Source: Methanobacteriota archaeon (lineage in GTDB: Archaea > Thermoplasmatota > Poseidoniia > Poseidoniales > Poseidoniaceae). From it: a DNA stretch of 47,961 bases. Numbering within the stretch: the first letter of the stretch is position 1; every line of letters begins with the position of its first letter. Position numbers and translations under genes: made by a program. The notes beneath the pieces are model-generated. The model was not told the origin of the DNA. It saw only the letters and a program-made list of their open reading frames with translations, and searched no databases. Where the stretch lies: assembly GCA_004195515.1 (NCBI GenBank), contig PSPR01000004.1, forward strand, positions 1-47,961. Reading direction: 5' to 3'. Shown here piece after piece: positions 16,101 to 22,778 of the stretch.

Positions 16101-18405
16101 TACCGATGGACGCTATGGAACTCCGAGCGCACAAATTGGCCCTGCTTCTTCTTCGGATGAAATTCCGGCACCACCGCTATGGGCGAGTGGCGCTCCTCAT
16201 GATGGTGGAGAAGATGGCGACCTAGCGGTCGAATGGGCTCGATGTACTGCTTTGGATCTTGCGAGCACTCGCATCTATGCATCTACGACACCTATTACCG
16301 ATGTACTAGGTATGAGCGTTCATACCTCGGTCCCTCCTCAAGATGGTAATTCAACCGTAATTGGTCTGGCTGCTGGTCAACCTCATTGGCTTGGATTCAC
16401 ATGTGTTGACCAGAGTGGCCAAGAAGACCTAGTCAATGCCACAATTATCGGCCCTGTGGTCCCAACCGGCGGTTTGAACGACGGTGTTGCACCACCTAAG
16501 TTAGCAGACATTTGGGCAGAGGATGTACCTGAAGATGACGGTGGACGAGTCCGGATGGGCTGGACTCCTTCGGTTGCTGACGATTGTGCATTCGTTACGG
16601 TTTACATGCGGCCTGTCGGTGATGGCGATGACATTCCGGCTTCGGTCGATGACTTTGCGCAAGCGGTTATAGTCCCCGATTGTGAGACAAATATGACCAT
16701 CATCGATGCGATTGGAGATTTCCCGCTCATCGATGGACAACCCTATTTCATAGGCGCGGTCGCTTCCGATAAATGGCTAAATTCCGACACCGGTGATGTT
16801 ACAATTCTCCAAGTCACCCCTTATGTCAACAATATTGGTGGCTCATCAATACCAGAAAGAATCGGCGAATTGAGCGCATGGGATCATCCTGGTGACGATG
16901 GTACTGCAATCGATGTCGCGTGGGTTCCATCCGAAGTCGATGATTTCGACTATTATGTAATATGGACTTCGGCTCATCCGATAGATGACCTTAGCAACCT
17001 AGCTCCAGTCGCGGGAACAGATCCTGCGCTTTGCGGTTGTATCAAAATGAATAAGCAATGGGTTGATGAGGCAAAATCACCGATTGAAATTTTGGTCAAC
17101 ACCGCACTGTATGGTGGAGATAACCTATTGGCTGCAAGCCCTGCACAAGTGATGCCGAATGTGGAATTATTTGTCGCTGTCACCGTTCACGACATCAAAG
17201 GAAATGTTCACCTTGATGGATTGACCACGGTTTCGGTTATACCTATCGATAACTTAGCAGACCAAGAAGCACCGGATAAATTGACCGATTTATATTTGGT
17301 CGATAGGCCGATGGACGATGGTACTGCGGTCTTACTGGACTTTGGCTTATCCGATGCTAGTGATATCGATCATTACGAGATATATGCAGCTGCATATTCT
17401 TTCGATTCGGTCGGTCAAGGTGGTAATGGCCCTGCAACTCCAATCGAGACACTCGGAAGAAGTCCAAGTTTACCCCTTTCGATCGACTTGCTGGCTCACG
17501 ACACACCTGTCGTACCAAATATGCAAGTAACCGTCGCGGTTGTTGCTGTCGACAGTTCTGGCAATGCCCACATGGCTAATTTGGTTACCGCAAGTGCTAT
17601 CTCGGTAGATGATGGCTTCCAAGATCCAGGTTCTCACCTTCCCGATATTGATGGGATTTCATTGAGTTGGATCGGGAATTCGATCCTGGTAGAGTGGGAC
17701 CACTCAAATGATGCATCGGTTCGATCTTATGTCGTTTTCATCTCAGATGAAGAATTCATCGAAACCGATGATGCAACGATGGTCGGCGAGGTTTCGGCAA
17801 TCAATTCACTTCTCATTACGCCTAACGCTTTCACCGACTTGGATAATACAACCGAATGGTGGGTTGGTGTTGCTGCTCAAGACGAAATCATTCATCGAGA
17901 AATGATCGATTCAATCCAGGTTTTACCACCTTCTTCAGTCAAAGGTGATGGTGATGAAACCGGTAAAGAAACCCCTTCGGACTTCAGTCAATTATTAGGC
18001 TCTGATAATATGATGCTTATCGGGTTAGCTGTGGTTGCAATATTGCTATTATTATTGGTTATTCGCTCTCGTGGCGGTAGACCAACAAAAAACAAAGATT
18101 TCGATATGCAAGAAGCGACTTGGGGAATTCAAGCCAGAGATGGCTGGGACAAAACCGATAGTTTTACTGCACCTACAGTAGCTGCTCCACCTTCGGTTCA
18201 ACCGGCTGTACAACAAGATATCTTCTCTGCAGCACAACGAATTGAGAATCCGATGCAAAACCAACAACAAGCCTTTGCACCTTCTCAACAAAACTTACAA
18301 GCACCTCAACAAATCTTGCAACCTGAACCGGTTCAACCCTTTAAACAGCCACAACAACCAGCAAAGGGTGCAATCGACACCTCCTTCTTGGACGACCTGT
18401 TGTGA
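10177..18405 (+). CDS. Giant secreted beta-propeller and FN3 surface protein with C-terminal membrane anchor
   Basis: This 2742-residue protein begins with a Sec-type signal peptide (hydrophobic core about 16-36, cleavage near TTSAQ). A beta-rich domain follows (about 45-165). Then come some 1,600 residues of propeller-like repeats resembling the two-component-regulator propeller (Reg_prop) type: units such as GLPSSQIYALHTLGNGDVLIGT and GLPSNVVTGVEFTTGYTYIAT recur, often with Arg-Tyr-Asp and Trp-rich turns. From about 1886 to 2585 there are six FN3-like units, most opening with an acidic D-x-P-x-D-D-G turn. One membrane helix (about 2613-2632) is followed by RSRGGR and a cytosolic Gln/Pro-rich tail of about 110 residues ending FLDDLL. 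The shape suggests a cell-surface adhesin or binding protein with an inside tail. It is followed 7 nt later by pabC, an odd partner. The ligand is unknown. Confidence 0.85.
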   Translation: MTTENRACGPANPAPRAVFLTMLMLLSSIVPILTTSAQDGPQNGSWAKEGSHDTGWVQLDATGADSINGIPAMVDWTIEFAPGATLDNLSFEIMVDGGNGISIQEPLLVSPDTGLTLFDWRGNGWLGQTESFDGNNPHQGRLSPTSDVGATFTLPAGTEITDLVIEALAPADPVVALKPIDLSIQDAVPHPVDGRLYAAVGDTLVMLDANSNPNIIDMVRFENSDGIYDLHIDVSNNRILVLTVSEGIQAVDLSTTEILTPLAAEPMGGTFSQTIITANGNNYAMSENGLWILNSAGSGWTLEQASNTTDWPVGTPWKTIEHNGVLYVSLVGGGVGRYDTSTSTTLSHWSTANNLHSDYISDFVIAGSWLLISSWDAGIARHDVNGNFWLATWTSSNWLASNVVQGMTVVANQVDILAGDAVQSYDTTSGSFTARTNLVSLGQINDGEDILLWPAGGSRAPATDQVLVTDGHAVFGILEPGNTPFYAGDLIIGSGPSNGDMSDALEINGIVYVGSEEVLDRYSISQSRWLAPVEIGDIITRLASSGTDIIVATDGGGVHVVANGTIIESYDDTDGLQANRIKSIDAQGDLIALVHYSHGMALINRTTSTITTYAQGDAALQTNALEDIALLGNIAYIATADEGLARYDIANDTFLGSWRSTGIDGVGEAPITISGDIVYLGLPGYGVIRKNIVTDQILDPLRAGANGRGLPSSQIYALHTLGNGDVLIGTNNGARVWDGSSFHTVSSGNGWPRPTTFMDFVDDGTNFWAATNAGVCKFSISSRQLDDCINQQDGLGNTYTTSIDMDGTDIYAATWASGLSIIDTTSDTVTDNWESGGTTNRALVEVIGDVAYLGLYNIGIARYDLTTNEWLPIWDASSSGLLQGDEITTMHLGRYADQLWIGGDFGFQVINVSAGTEVVHISQDNSMYSGSDDPYQMVIAGNTVYYHGLYYQGDEIHRIDLDNLSAMSSLDAGAQFGVGSWMYGMSAVNGVLYAAVEPSWNQNGQGGIATYNLTNKSWGPNIDPTGEVNIVQLYTDNSGNRWISWGEASLELYDSSGILQGEWDSDDLDLPIREILEYDGEVLFATEEGVARYDSNSSQWLSTWTPGNGLDSSFEDVIYGMWTDGADLWVGSARSNGWQVRAEIGVLDSSGNWTVYSNGGNIPAGYPTSFVECAGIIHIAMNNNWNGGVARFDIANDTWLSAFTQGNNGLADDTPGAVTCDSQDILYVGYYADDQPISRFNYNTGHWIGDIDQSSHGISSDRVYWDSLAWGGGRLMIGHGVGSTGGSGNGGSEGGFSTLTASGTSASQASVQKVGAAVTTWEFSGTTWLYGQAGGATGYSHVDEISQLGINTVNSLPGLVNGEIQMFDGNSTHIWAATGNGNSAGGLLEGTYLPNGSIEWTRGWSAYGGQIVDIELVGDILYTSVQGVGMILINLTSGVAARAQNGFHNYPDQIVRYGDDLVIGLEGTWSTSAGVQIWNTTQMGWTGGRLLAGLPSNVVTGVEFTTGYTYIATSSGLGVFNLSSNDWDNPLTTMDGLSSNVINDVKVVNGKLLLATPIGLDVIDSNGITTLTRADGLLGNSIDQILVVANDIYLSHDGLGSERPGFSIGDGSNQTISFIAHQIDQLPSNTVLALASDYRGLFIATDESPMIFWNRSSNQHEIFLPWNYFTGWPVQNMRSNADRLVAVGANGIAAIDWATPSNFASFNTWAQGITGATGASFVGANIWISTDDGLRGFFHPSHEERESSSMRRAHPLSIGFNNAFTDVTNMTHPGMAIVLVDAANAVTLSDDGTTGPHGVLMQTVPLTLSSPVSGAATWVQLNSLLWNSTLDISNASNLMTNMQYIIDNGRIINGTNYITLRLQSPSNGSLWVKLNYDWHRSETPIQAISLWDRPDDGGQTLVANWTQVNDDDFASYVVYLNEGPWATQPNVVDLQPFQPDAAIGISSRLQTEISTIGGQPLQDGVDYYAVVVVKYTDGRYGTPSAQIGPASSSDEIPAPPLWASGAPHDGGEDGDLAVEWARCTALDLASTRIYASTTPITDVLGMSVHTSVPPQDGNSTVIGLAAGQPHWLGFTCVDQSGQEDLVNATIIGPVVPTGGLNDGVAPPKLADIWAEDVPEDDGGRVRMGWTPSVADDCAFVTVYMRPVGDGDDIPASVDDFAQAVIVPDCETNMTIIDAIGDFPLIDGQPYFIGAVASDKWLNSDTGDVTILQVTPYVNNIGGSSIPERIGELSAWDHPGDDGTAIDVAWVPSEVDDFDYYVIWTSAHPIDDLSNLAPVAGTDPALCGCIKMNKQWVDEAKSPIEILVNTALYGGDNLLAASPAQVMPNVELFVAVTVHDIKGNVHLDGLTTVSVIPIDNLADQEAPDKLTDLYLVDRPMDDGTAVLLDFGLSDASDIDHYEIYAAAYSFDSVGQGGNGPATPIETLGRSPSLPLSIDLLAHDTPVVPNMQVTVAVVAVDSSGNAHMANLVTASAISVDDGFQDPGSHLPDIDGISLSWIGNSILVEWDHSNDASVRSYVVFISDEEFIETDDATMVGEVSAINSLLITPNAFTDLDNTTEWWVGVAAQDEIIHREMIDSIQVLPPSSVKGDGDETGKETPSDFSQLLGSDNMMLIGLAVVAILLLLLVIRSRGGRPTKNKDFDMQEATWGIQARDGWDKTDSFTAPTVAAPPSVQPAVQQDIFSAAQRIENPMQNQQQAFAPSQQNLQAPQQILQPEPVQPFKQPQQPAKGAIDTSFLDDLL
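15841..17930 (+). repeat. Six FN3-like repeats in the giant surface protein
   Basis: Six units start near 15844, 16194, 16525, 16882, 17302 and 17670. The first five share an acidic turn (RPDDGG, PHDGGEDG, VPEDDGG, HPGDDG, RPMDDG), then a strand with a hydrophobic-x-W/F, an acidic S/D-x-x-D-D segment and a Y-x-V/I-Y strand. The sixth lacks the acidic turn. Spacing is about 110-140 residues. The repeats are diverged at DNA level, so this is an old protein repeat. Confidence 0.6.
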
Positions 18406-18412
18406 GTGATTA

Positions 18413-19096
18413 ATGCAGGGGCCAAAGAGTGCGGTCTTCACCACCGTGAGAGCCCGGGGTGGGCATTACTTTCATCTCGATTTTCACCGTTCTCGGTTAC
18501 GACGCCATGGTGAAATTTTGGGCATTGAAATTCCAGATTTCACTATGCCTGAAGGATTGGAAGGATTGGTTAGGATTACTATTTCCGACAACAAAGTTGA
18601 TTTTCATACAATTCCGTTTTATCAAGAGATTCACATGGAAGCTGAAGGCATTAGCAGAGCTGCTCCTCGGTGGACTAGAAAACTTACTGGCCTCAAACAC
18701 GGGGACTGGGACCCTTACCGACAAATCTCAAAAGATGTTATGACCAATGGGGCTGATGTCGCATTATTGATTCACGAATATTGTATTGTCGATGGTGACC
18801 GAGCAATGCCGGTAATTCTTGATCACGATGGTACGGTTTGGGTTAGCGAGGCGGGAATGGGTGGAGTCGATTCTATCACTTTTGAGATTTGTCGACCTGC
18901 AATTATTGCAGCTGGTTTCATCATCAATGAAGGCCGATTAAACGAGAGATTGGTCGCCCGAGCAAAAGAGGTTGTTCTGCTCGGCACCGGGATGGGTGCG
19001 GCGAGGTTAACTGTGCTCGACGATGTCGATATCGGAGATGGTAGCACAAATTTGCAACGAGTCTGTATTTCTGCTCTGGGAGATGATTGGCTATGA
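18413..19096 (+). CDS. pabC: Class IV aminotransferase-fold protein, probable aminodeoxychorismate lyase
   Basis: This 227-residue protein is predicted to release p-aminobenzoate and pyruvate from aminodeoxychorismate, using pyridoxal phosphate. Features of the class IV fold are the opening FTTVRARGGHYFHLDFHRSRL with an arginine-rich helix and EILGIEIPDF. The likely PLP lysine is Lys95 in TGLKHGDWDPYRQ. A VWVSEAGMGGV segment stands where the usual E-G-x-x-S-N motif lies, and the C-terminal KEVVLLGTGMGAARL strand follows. It is shorter than the Escherichia coli protein, and the Asn of the SEG-x-x-SN motif is not evident, so activity is less sure than fold. Assignment is strengthened by the 4-nt ATGA overlap with the pabB-pabA fusion. 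The gene follows the giant surface protein after 7 nt. Confidence 0.72.
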   Translation: MQGPKSAVFTTVRARGGHYFHLDFHRSRLRRHGEILGIEIPDFTMPEGLEGLVRITISDNKVDFHTIPFYQEIHMEAEGISRAAPRWTRKLTGLKHGDWDPYRQISKDVMTNGADVALLIHEYCIVDGDRAMPVILDHDGTVWVSEAGMGGVDSITFEICRPAIIAAGFIINEGRLNERLVARAKEVVLLGTGMGAARLTVLDDVDIGDGSTNLQRVCISALGDDWL

Positions 19097-21066
19097 TTGA
19101 CTCGTTATTGGCTGCGAAAGGCCAGGATCGAATTTTGTTTTTATCCGGTGGGCCAAAAAGTCATCTTGCTCGCAAAAACTTCTTTGCTACCGGAATGACA
19201 ACCAGATTGGTTATCACCCAACCAAATATTTCGCCTCAATCAAATCACTCCCCGCTAAATGGTGAGACAATAATTAGTAAAAAAAAACCAGTTATGCAAG
19301 CAAGCTTGCAAGAATTATCCCCTGAGGGTTGGAAAGCAACCAAATATCTCAACTCAAAATCCTTAGCGCAAATGCTGAGGTCTCTAAAGCCATATACTCC
19401 TAAAGGGGCGGTATGGGCTGGAGCATTAGCCTATGATTTGGTTCAGTGGACCCAACCTATCAAATTACAATATCCACCTGCTGAAGGCGAAATTCTTGCG
19501 GTTTTATGGCTTGTCGAAAAATGGAATGAACATGATTTGGTAATTCCCAAAATAAAAGAACAACCACAAGGCGGTGATGAAAGCACCTCACATAGTGATT
19601 CTGAACATGCAGAAATCGTTGATAAAATCAAGGATTCTATTCGTGATGGGGAATTGTATCAATTGAATTTCGGTCGAACTTGGTCAGGCGAATTGAGTGA
19701 AGATCCCGATGAAATTTTTCACAGATTATCATTGAGTAATCCCGCTCCTTTTTCTGGATTTATCGAGGCTGCAGATCTAGGTTTGGCATTGGCTTCATGT
19801 TCTCCTGAAATCCTGCTTGAAACCAAAGGGAATAATGTGATGACTGCGCCGATAAAAGGGACTCGTCCAAGAGGTTCAGATTCCGATCAAGAAAGCCTGC
19901 TTAGACGAGATTTGGTTCACGACAAAAAAGAAAGGGCCGAACACAGAATGTTGGTTGATCTCGAAAGAAACGAATTGGGTTTGATTTGCAAAACGGGCTC
20001 GATCATCCAAAGTCGATTCGATGTAGAAGCATACGCAAACGTCCAACATTTGGTTTCACAAGTAAGTGGAAATCTCGAAGATTCCATGGATGGATTGGAT
20101 GCTTTGGAGGCTTTATTCCCAGGAGGTAGTATCACCGGTTGCCCCAAAACTGTCGTCTGTGCATCCATCGATGAATTAGAAAAAAAACCACGCTCGTTTT
20201 GGTGTGGATCTATGGGTTGGGTCGATGTTCACAGCGGCGATTGCACTTGGAATATCATGATTCGAACATTAGAGGCGAGATGGAATGGCCTTGGATGGGA
20301 GGGCAAAGTTATGGCCGGCGGTGGAATTACCATCGAAAGTCAGCCGCATGGTGAAGTTGCAGAAGCGATTTGGAAGGCTGCAGCTTTACGTCGAGCCTGC
20401 GGTTGGATAAAGTCCGATCAAAAGCCATTGGTTACCGGAGAGTTGGGAATTTATCCACTTTATGTTGAGTATAAACCTCTAAAAAACCCCTCTAATTTTG
20501 AATTGAAAATCGCCTTCATCGACAATGTGGATTCGTTTTCTCAAAATATCGTTCATGCGATTAAAGCGATGGGTTGTACTGTTGATATCATCGATGGGCG
20601 CGGTCCAATCATCGATTTAAACCACGATGCAATCGTGATTGGCCCTGGCCCTGGTCGGCCTGAAATAAGCCCGATTTCGATGGAATATGCTCGAAGAGCA
20701 ATCTCAGGAGAAACTCCAACATTGGGAATTTGTCTCGGTGCTCAAGCGCTCGGTTTAGCCGATGGAATGGATTTGGTGAAAAGTCCTTTAGGGCCGGTTC
20801 ATGGGGTGCCGGTTCAAATAAATTCAACCGGAGAAGGTTTACTGGCAAAAGGCGAACATCTGATGACTAGATACAACTCTCTGGTTCTTTGCGGCCAAGC
20901 AAATACCTTGACGATAAGTGAATTTGACCAAAGCAATACCTTGGTTATGGGGGTTTCAAATATTGCAAAAAACATCTTTGGATTACAATTTCATCCAGAG
21001 TCTATCGGTTCGAAAAACGGGTTTGAAATCATTGATGAATTCCTCACCCGAGTAGCGCATTATTGA
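19093..21066 (+). CDS. pabB: Aminodeoxychorismate synthase, PabB-PabA fusion
   Basis: This 657-residue bifunctional enzyme aminates chorismate to aminodeoxychorismate. The N-terminal chorismate-binding domain (about 1-455) has DGELYQLNFGRTW, SCSPEILLE, the PIKGTRPRG motif with Lys255, DKKERAEHRMLVDLERNELG, VSGNL and FPGGSITGCPK. Lysine in PIKGT is the known mark of aminodeoxychorismate synthase; anthranilate synthase has Ala there. The C-terminal glutamine amidotransferase (about 472-657) has the oxyanion and nucleophile segment GICLGAQALG with Cys547 and the FHPES motif with His634 and Glu636. The component order (synthase first, amidotransferase second) is the reverse of the common fungal and plant PabA-PabB fusion. 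The ATG at 19093 overlaps the pabC stop codon (ATGA). With pabC it forms a folate-precursor operon. Confidence 0.88.
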   Translation: MIDSLLAAKGQDRILFLSGGPKSHLARKNFFATGMTTRLVITQPNISPQSNHSPLNGETIISKKKPVMQASLQELSPEGWKATKYLNSKSLAQMLRSLKPYTPKGAVWAGALAYDLVQWTQPIKLQYPPAEGEILAVLWLVEKWNEHDLVIPKIKEQPQGGDESTSHSDSEHAEIVDKIKDSIRDGELYQLNFGRTWSGELSEDPDEIFHRLSLSNPAPFSGFIEAADLGLALASCSPEILLETKGNNVMTAPIKGTRPRGSDSDQESLLRRDLVHDKKERAEHRMLVDLERNELGLICKTGSIIQSRFDVEAYANVQHLVSQVSGNLEDSMDGLDALEALFPGGSITGCPKTVVCASIDELEKKPRSFWCGSMGWVDVHSGDCTWNIMIRTLEARWNGLGWEGKVMAGGGITIESQPHGEVAEAIWKAAALRRACGWIKSDQKPLVTGELGIYPLYVEYKPLKNPSNFELKIAFIDNVDSFSQNIVHAIKAMGCTVDIIDGRGPIIDLNHDAIVIGPGPGRPEISPISMEYARRAISGETPTLGICLGAQALGLADGMDLVKSPLGPVHGVPVQINSTGEGLLAKGEHLMTRYNSLVLCGQANTLTISEFDQSNTLVMGVSNIAKNIFGLQFHPESIGSKNGFEIIDEFLTRVAHY

Positions 21067-21479
21067 AGAGGCGGCAGCGGCTGGACCGATTCATGCCGAC
21101 CTGTCGTCATTGTTTCGGAGTTTATCCGCGCAACCAATTCATCCATGGAATTGGACCTCGAGCGCAGGTTTGTGTTCGCTGTGGTGTCGAGAAAGGGTTG
21201 GTTGAACCTGAAGAGGTTCCATCCCTTTACGACAAGTCAACTACAAATGCAAGATTTTCGGCGATCTCTCGGCGTTGGGCTCCAGTAATGTGGCTCACTA
21301 TTCTTTGGTTTGTCTGGATTATCGAATTATCTAGCGTAAGCCCTTGGAATTGGTTTACTCTGGCATTATTGATCGCATCCACAGTTGGCTTGCCGCTTTA
21401 CATGCTATTCTTTTCTGGTAAGCACGTCGCTGACATGGCTCGTCTTACCCCGGAATACGAACGGCCCAAAGGCCACTGA
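21063..21479 (+). CDS. Zinc-ribbon protein with two membrane helices
   Basis: This small protein has a four-cysteine zinc-binding N-terminus, C-x2-C (Cys14, Cys17) and C-x2-C (Cys37, Cys40 counted from the upstream TTG). After a short linker there are two hydrophobic helices (about 73-93 and 96-117) and a basic/polar tail ending PKGH. The upstream TTG at 21063 overlaps the PabBA stop codon (TTGA), while the ATG at 21093 starts just before the first cysteine pair (MPTCRHC). Either could be used, and both keep all visible domains. I know no function. Position at the end of the pab run suggests co-transcription, not necessarily a folate role. It ends 15 nt from the convergent YchF stop codon. 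Confidence 0.6.
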   Translation: MKRRQRLDRFMPTCRHCFGVYPRNQFIHGIGPRAQVCVRCGVEKGLVEPEEVPSLYDKSTTNARFSAISRRWAPVMWLTILWFVWIIELSSVSPWNWFTLALLIASTVGLPLYMLFFSGKHVADMARLTPEYERPKGH

Positions 21480-21494
21480 TTCTGTAAAACCAGA

Positions 21495-22778
21495 TCAGGT
21501 TTTGGCGTGGATTTTGATCACGTCATTATCGCCGCATGGATGGTCCGCGCCGACTACTCTTCGAGTTCTGCCGTCGACAGCTCTGATGAAGCCGTCGCCT
21601 AAATCGCTGTGAACTTTGTAAGCCAATGCTTTGGCTTCTATTTGGTTTGGGACCACAAAAGCATCCGGCAATACCTTGCCATCGCCATCGACCCAACTCC
21701 CTTCATCGGCAACAGGGTAAATGACCACGTGGTCTAAACAATTGAACAGAACTTCACAAATCAAATTTGCAACCCCGGTATTGCCGGCTCCGGCTAATTT
21801 TTCCTTCATTGCAGCGAGGGCTTTTTCCTGTGCATCGTTGAGTTTGGATTCAGCGGTAACAGAAAAGGTATCATCGCCTGAGCGATAAGAGATCATGCCT
21901 GCCGAATCAGCCCGGCGCAGAGCTAATTCCATATCGGCCATACATGGTTGAACCATTCCGTTAACCTCGAGGTCTTGCCAAGGAGTTCCTTGAACTGCGT
22001 CGGCTTTATTGGCAGCGATATGGATTGGGAATAATTGCTTGCGCAACATGGTAGCCAAGGATTCTATGCGCTCATCTTCCCACATCCAAGGGGTATCGAC
22101 ATCGCCCCAATGATTCCTGAATTCGTCCAAAGCTTGCAGAACATTGCCAAGACTTGCGCCTAAACCGGTGAATTTTTCGTGCAAAAACGAAGTCATACCT
22201 TTGTCACCTTCGGCTTGAACTCGCCTCGACCCTCTCGACCAACCATCATTGAGTAAGCCGGTTATCCAAGCATCTAATTCTGCTCGCAAGAACGATATTT
22301 CCTCTTGCATCGAGGCTCGACTGTCCTCGACCGCTGCTATTGGATTGCCTTCGATATCGGTCAAACCCGCTGCGTCGACAACTTGGATCAAAGCATCACA
22401 ATTCGCAAGGTCGGCCAAGAATGCATTTCCTCGGCCTTTGCCTTCATTAGCACCGGGGACCAAACCTGCAACATCGACCAAAAAGGTCGGTACCAGTCTG
22501 ATGAATCCGACGCAAGATCCGGTTCTTGGCTGGCAAATACTGCCGGCTCTTTCATCGTCATCGGCAATTGGGCCAAGACGGCCATCAGCCTCTAATTTGG
22601 CTCTAAGATCTTTGCAAGGACACGGGTTTGGTGCGGCGATAAAAGCCACTCCGACATTCGGCTCGATGGTACAAAACGGATAATTTGCAATATCGACTTT
22701 TGCTAAAGTTGCGGCTGAATAAAATGTTGACTTCCCGACATTCGGCTTGCCTACCAAGCCGATTCGCACGTTGATCAC
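21495..22778 (-). CDS. ychF: YchF/OLA1-family GTPase (Obg-like, TRAFAC class)
   Basis: This 427-residue P-loop GTPase is of the ribosome-associated YchF/OLA1 family. G1 is GLVGKPNVGKST near residue 8. The switch region shows IANYPFCTIEPNVGV, G3 is the DVAGLVPGANEGKGRGNAFL stretch, and G4 is ANKAD. The NKxD form predicts GTP preference, as in archaeal members, whereas bacterial and eukaryotic YchF/OLA1 have NxxE and prefer ATP. A helical coiled-coil insertion is at about 150-230. The C-terminal TGS-like domain ends with the nucleic-acid-facing VGADHPCGDNDVIKIHAKT. The GTG at 22778 overlaps the upstream stop codon (GTGA), so translation is probably coupled to the oxidase-like gene. Confidence 0.9.
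   Translation of the reverse strand: MINVRIGLVGKPNVGKSTFYSAATLAKVDIANYPFCTIEPNVGVAFIAAPNPCPCKDLRAKLEADGRLGPIADDDERAGSICQPRTGSCVGFIRLVPTFLVDVAGLVPGANEGKGRGNAFLADLANCDALIQVVDAAGLTDIEGNPIAAVEDSRASMQEEISFLRAELDAWITGLLNDGWSRGSRRVQAEGDKGMTSFLHEKFTGLGASLGNVLQALDEFRNHWGDVDTPWMWEDERIESLATMLRKQLFPIHIAANKADAVQGTPWQDLEVNGMVQPCMADMELALRRADSAGMISYRSGDDTFSVTAESKLNDAQEKALAAMKEKLAGAGNTGVANLICEVLFNCLDHVVIYPVADEGSWVDGDGKVLPDAFVVPNQIEAKALAYKVHSDLGDGFIRAVDGRTRRVVGADHPCGDNDVIKIHAKT

Noticed and set aside
19093-21066. Anthranilate synthase (TrpE-TrpG) as identity of the fusion.
   Set aside because: The PIKGT lysine and the adjoining pabC favour aminodeoxychorismate synthase; no tryptophan genes are adjacent.
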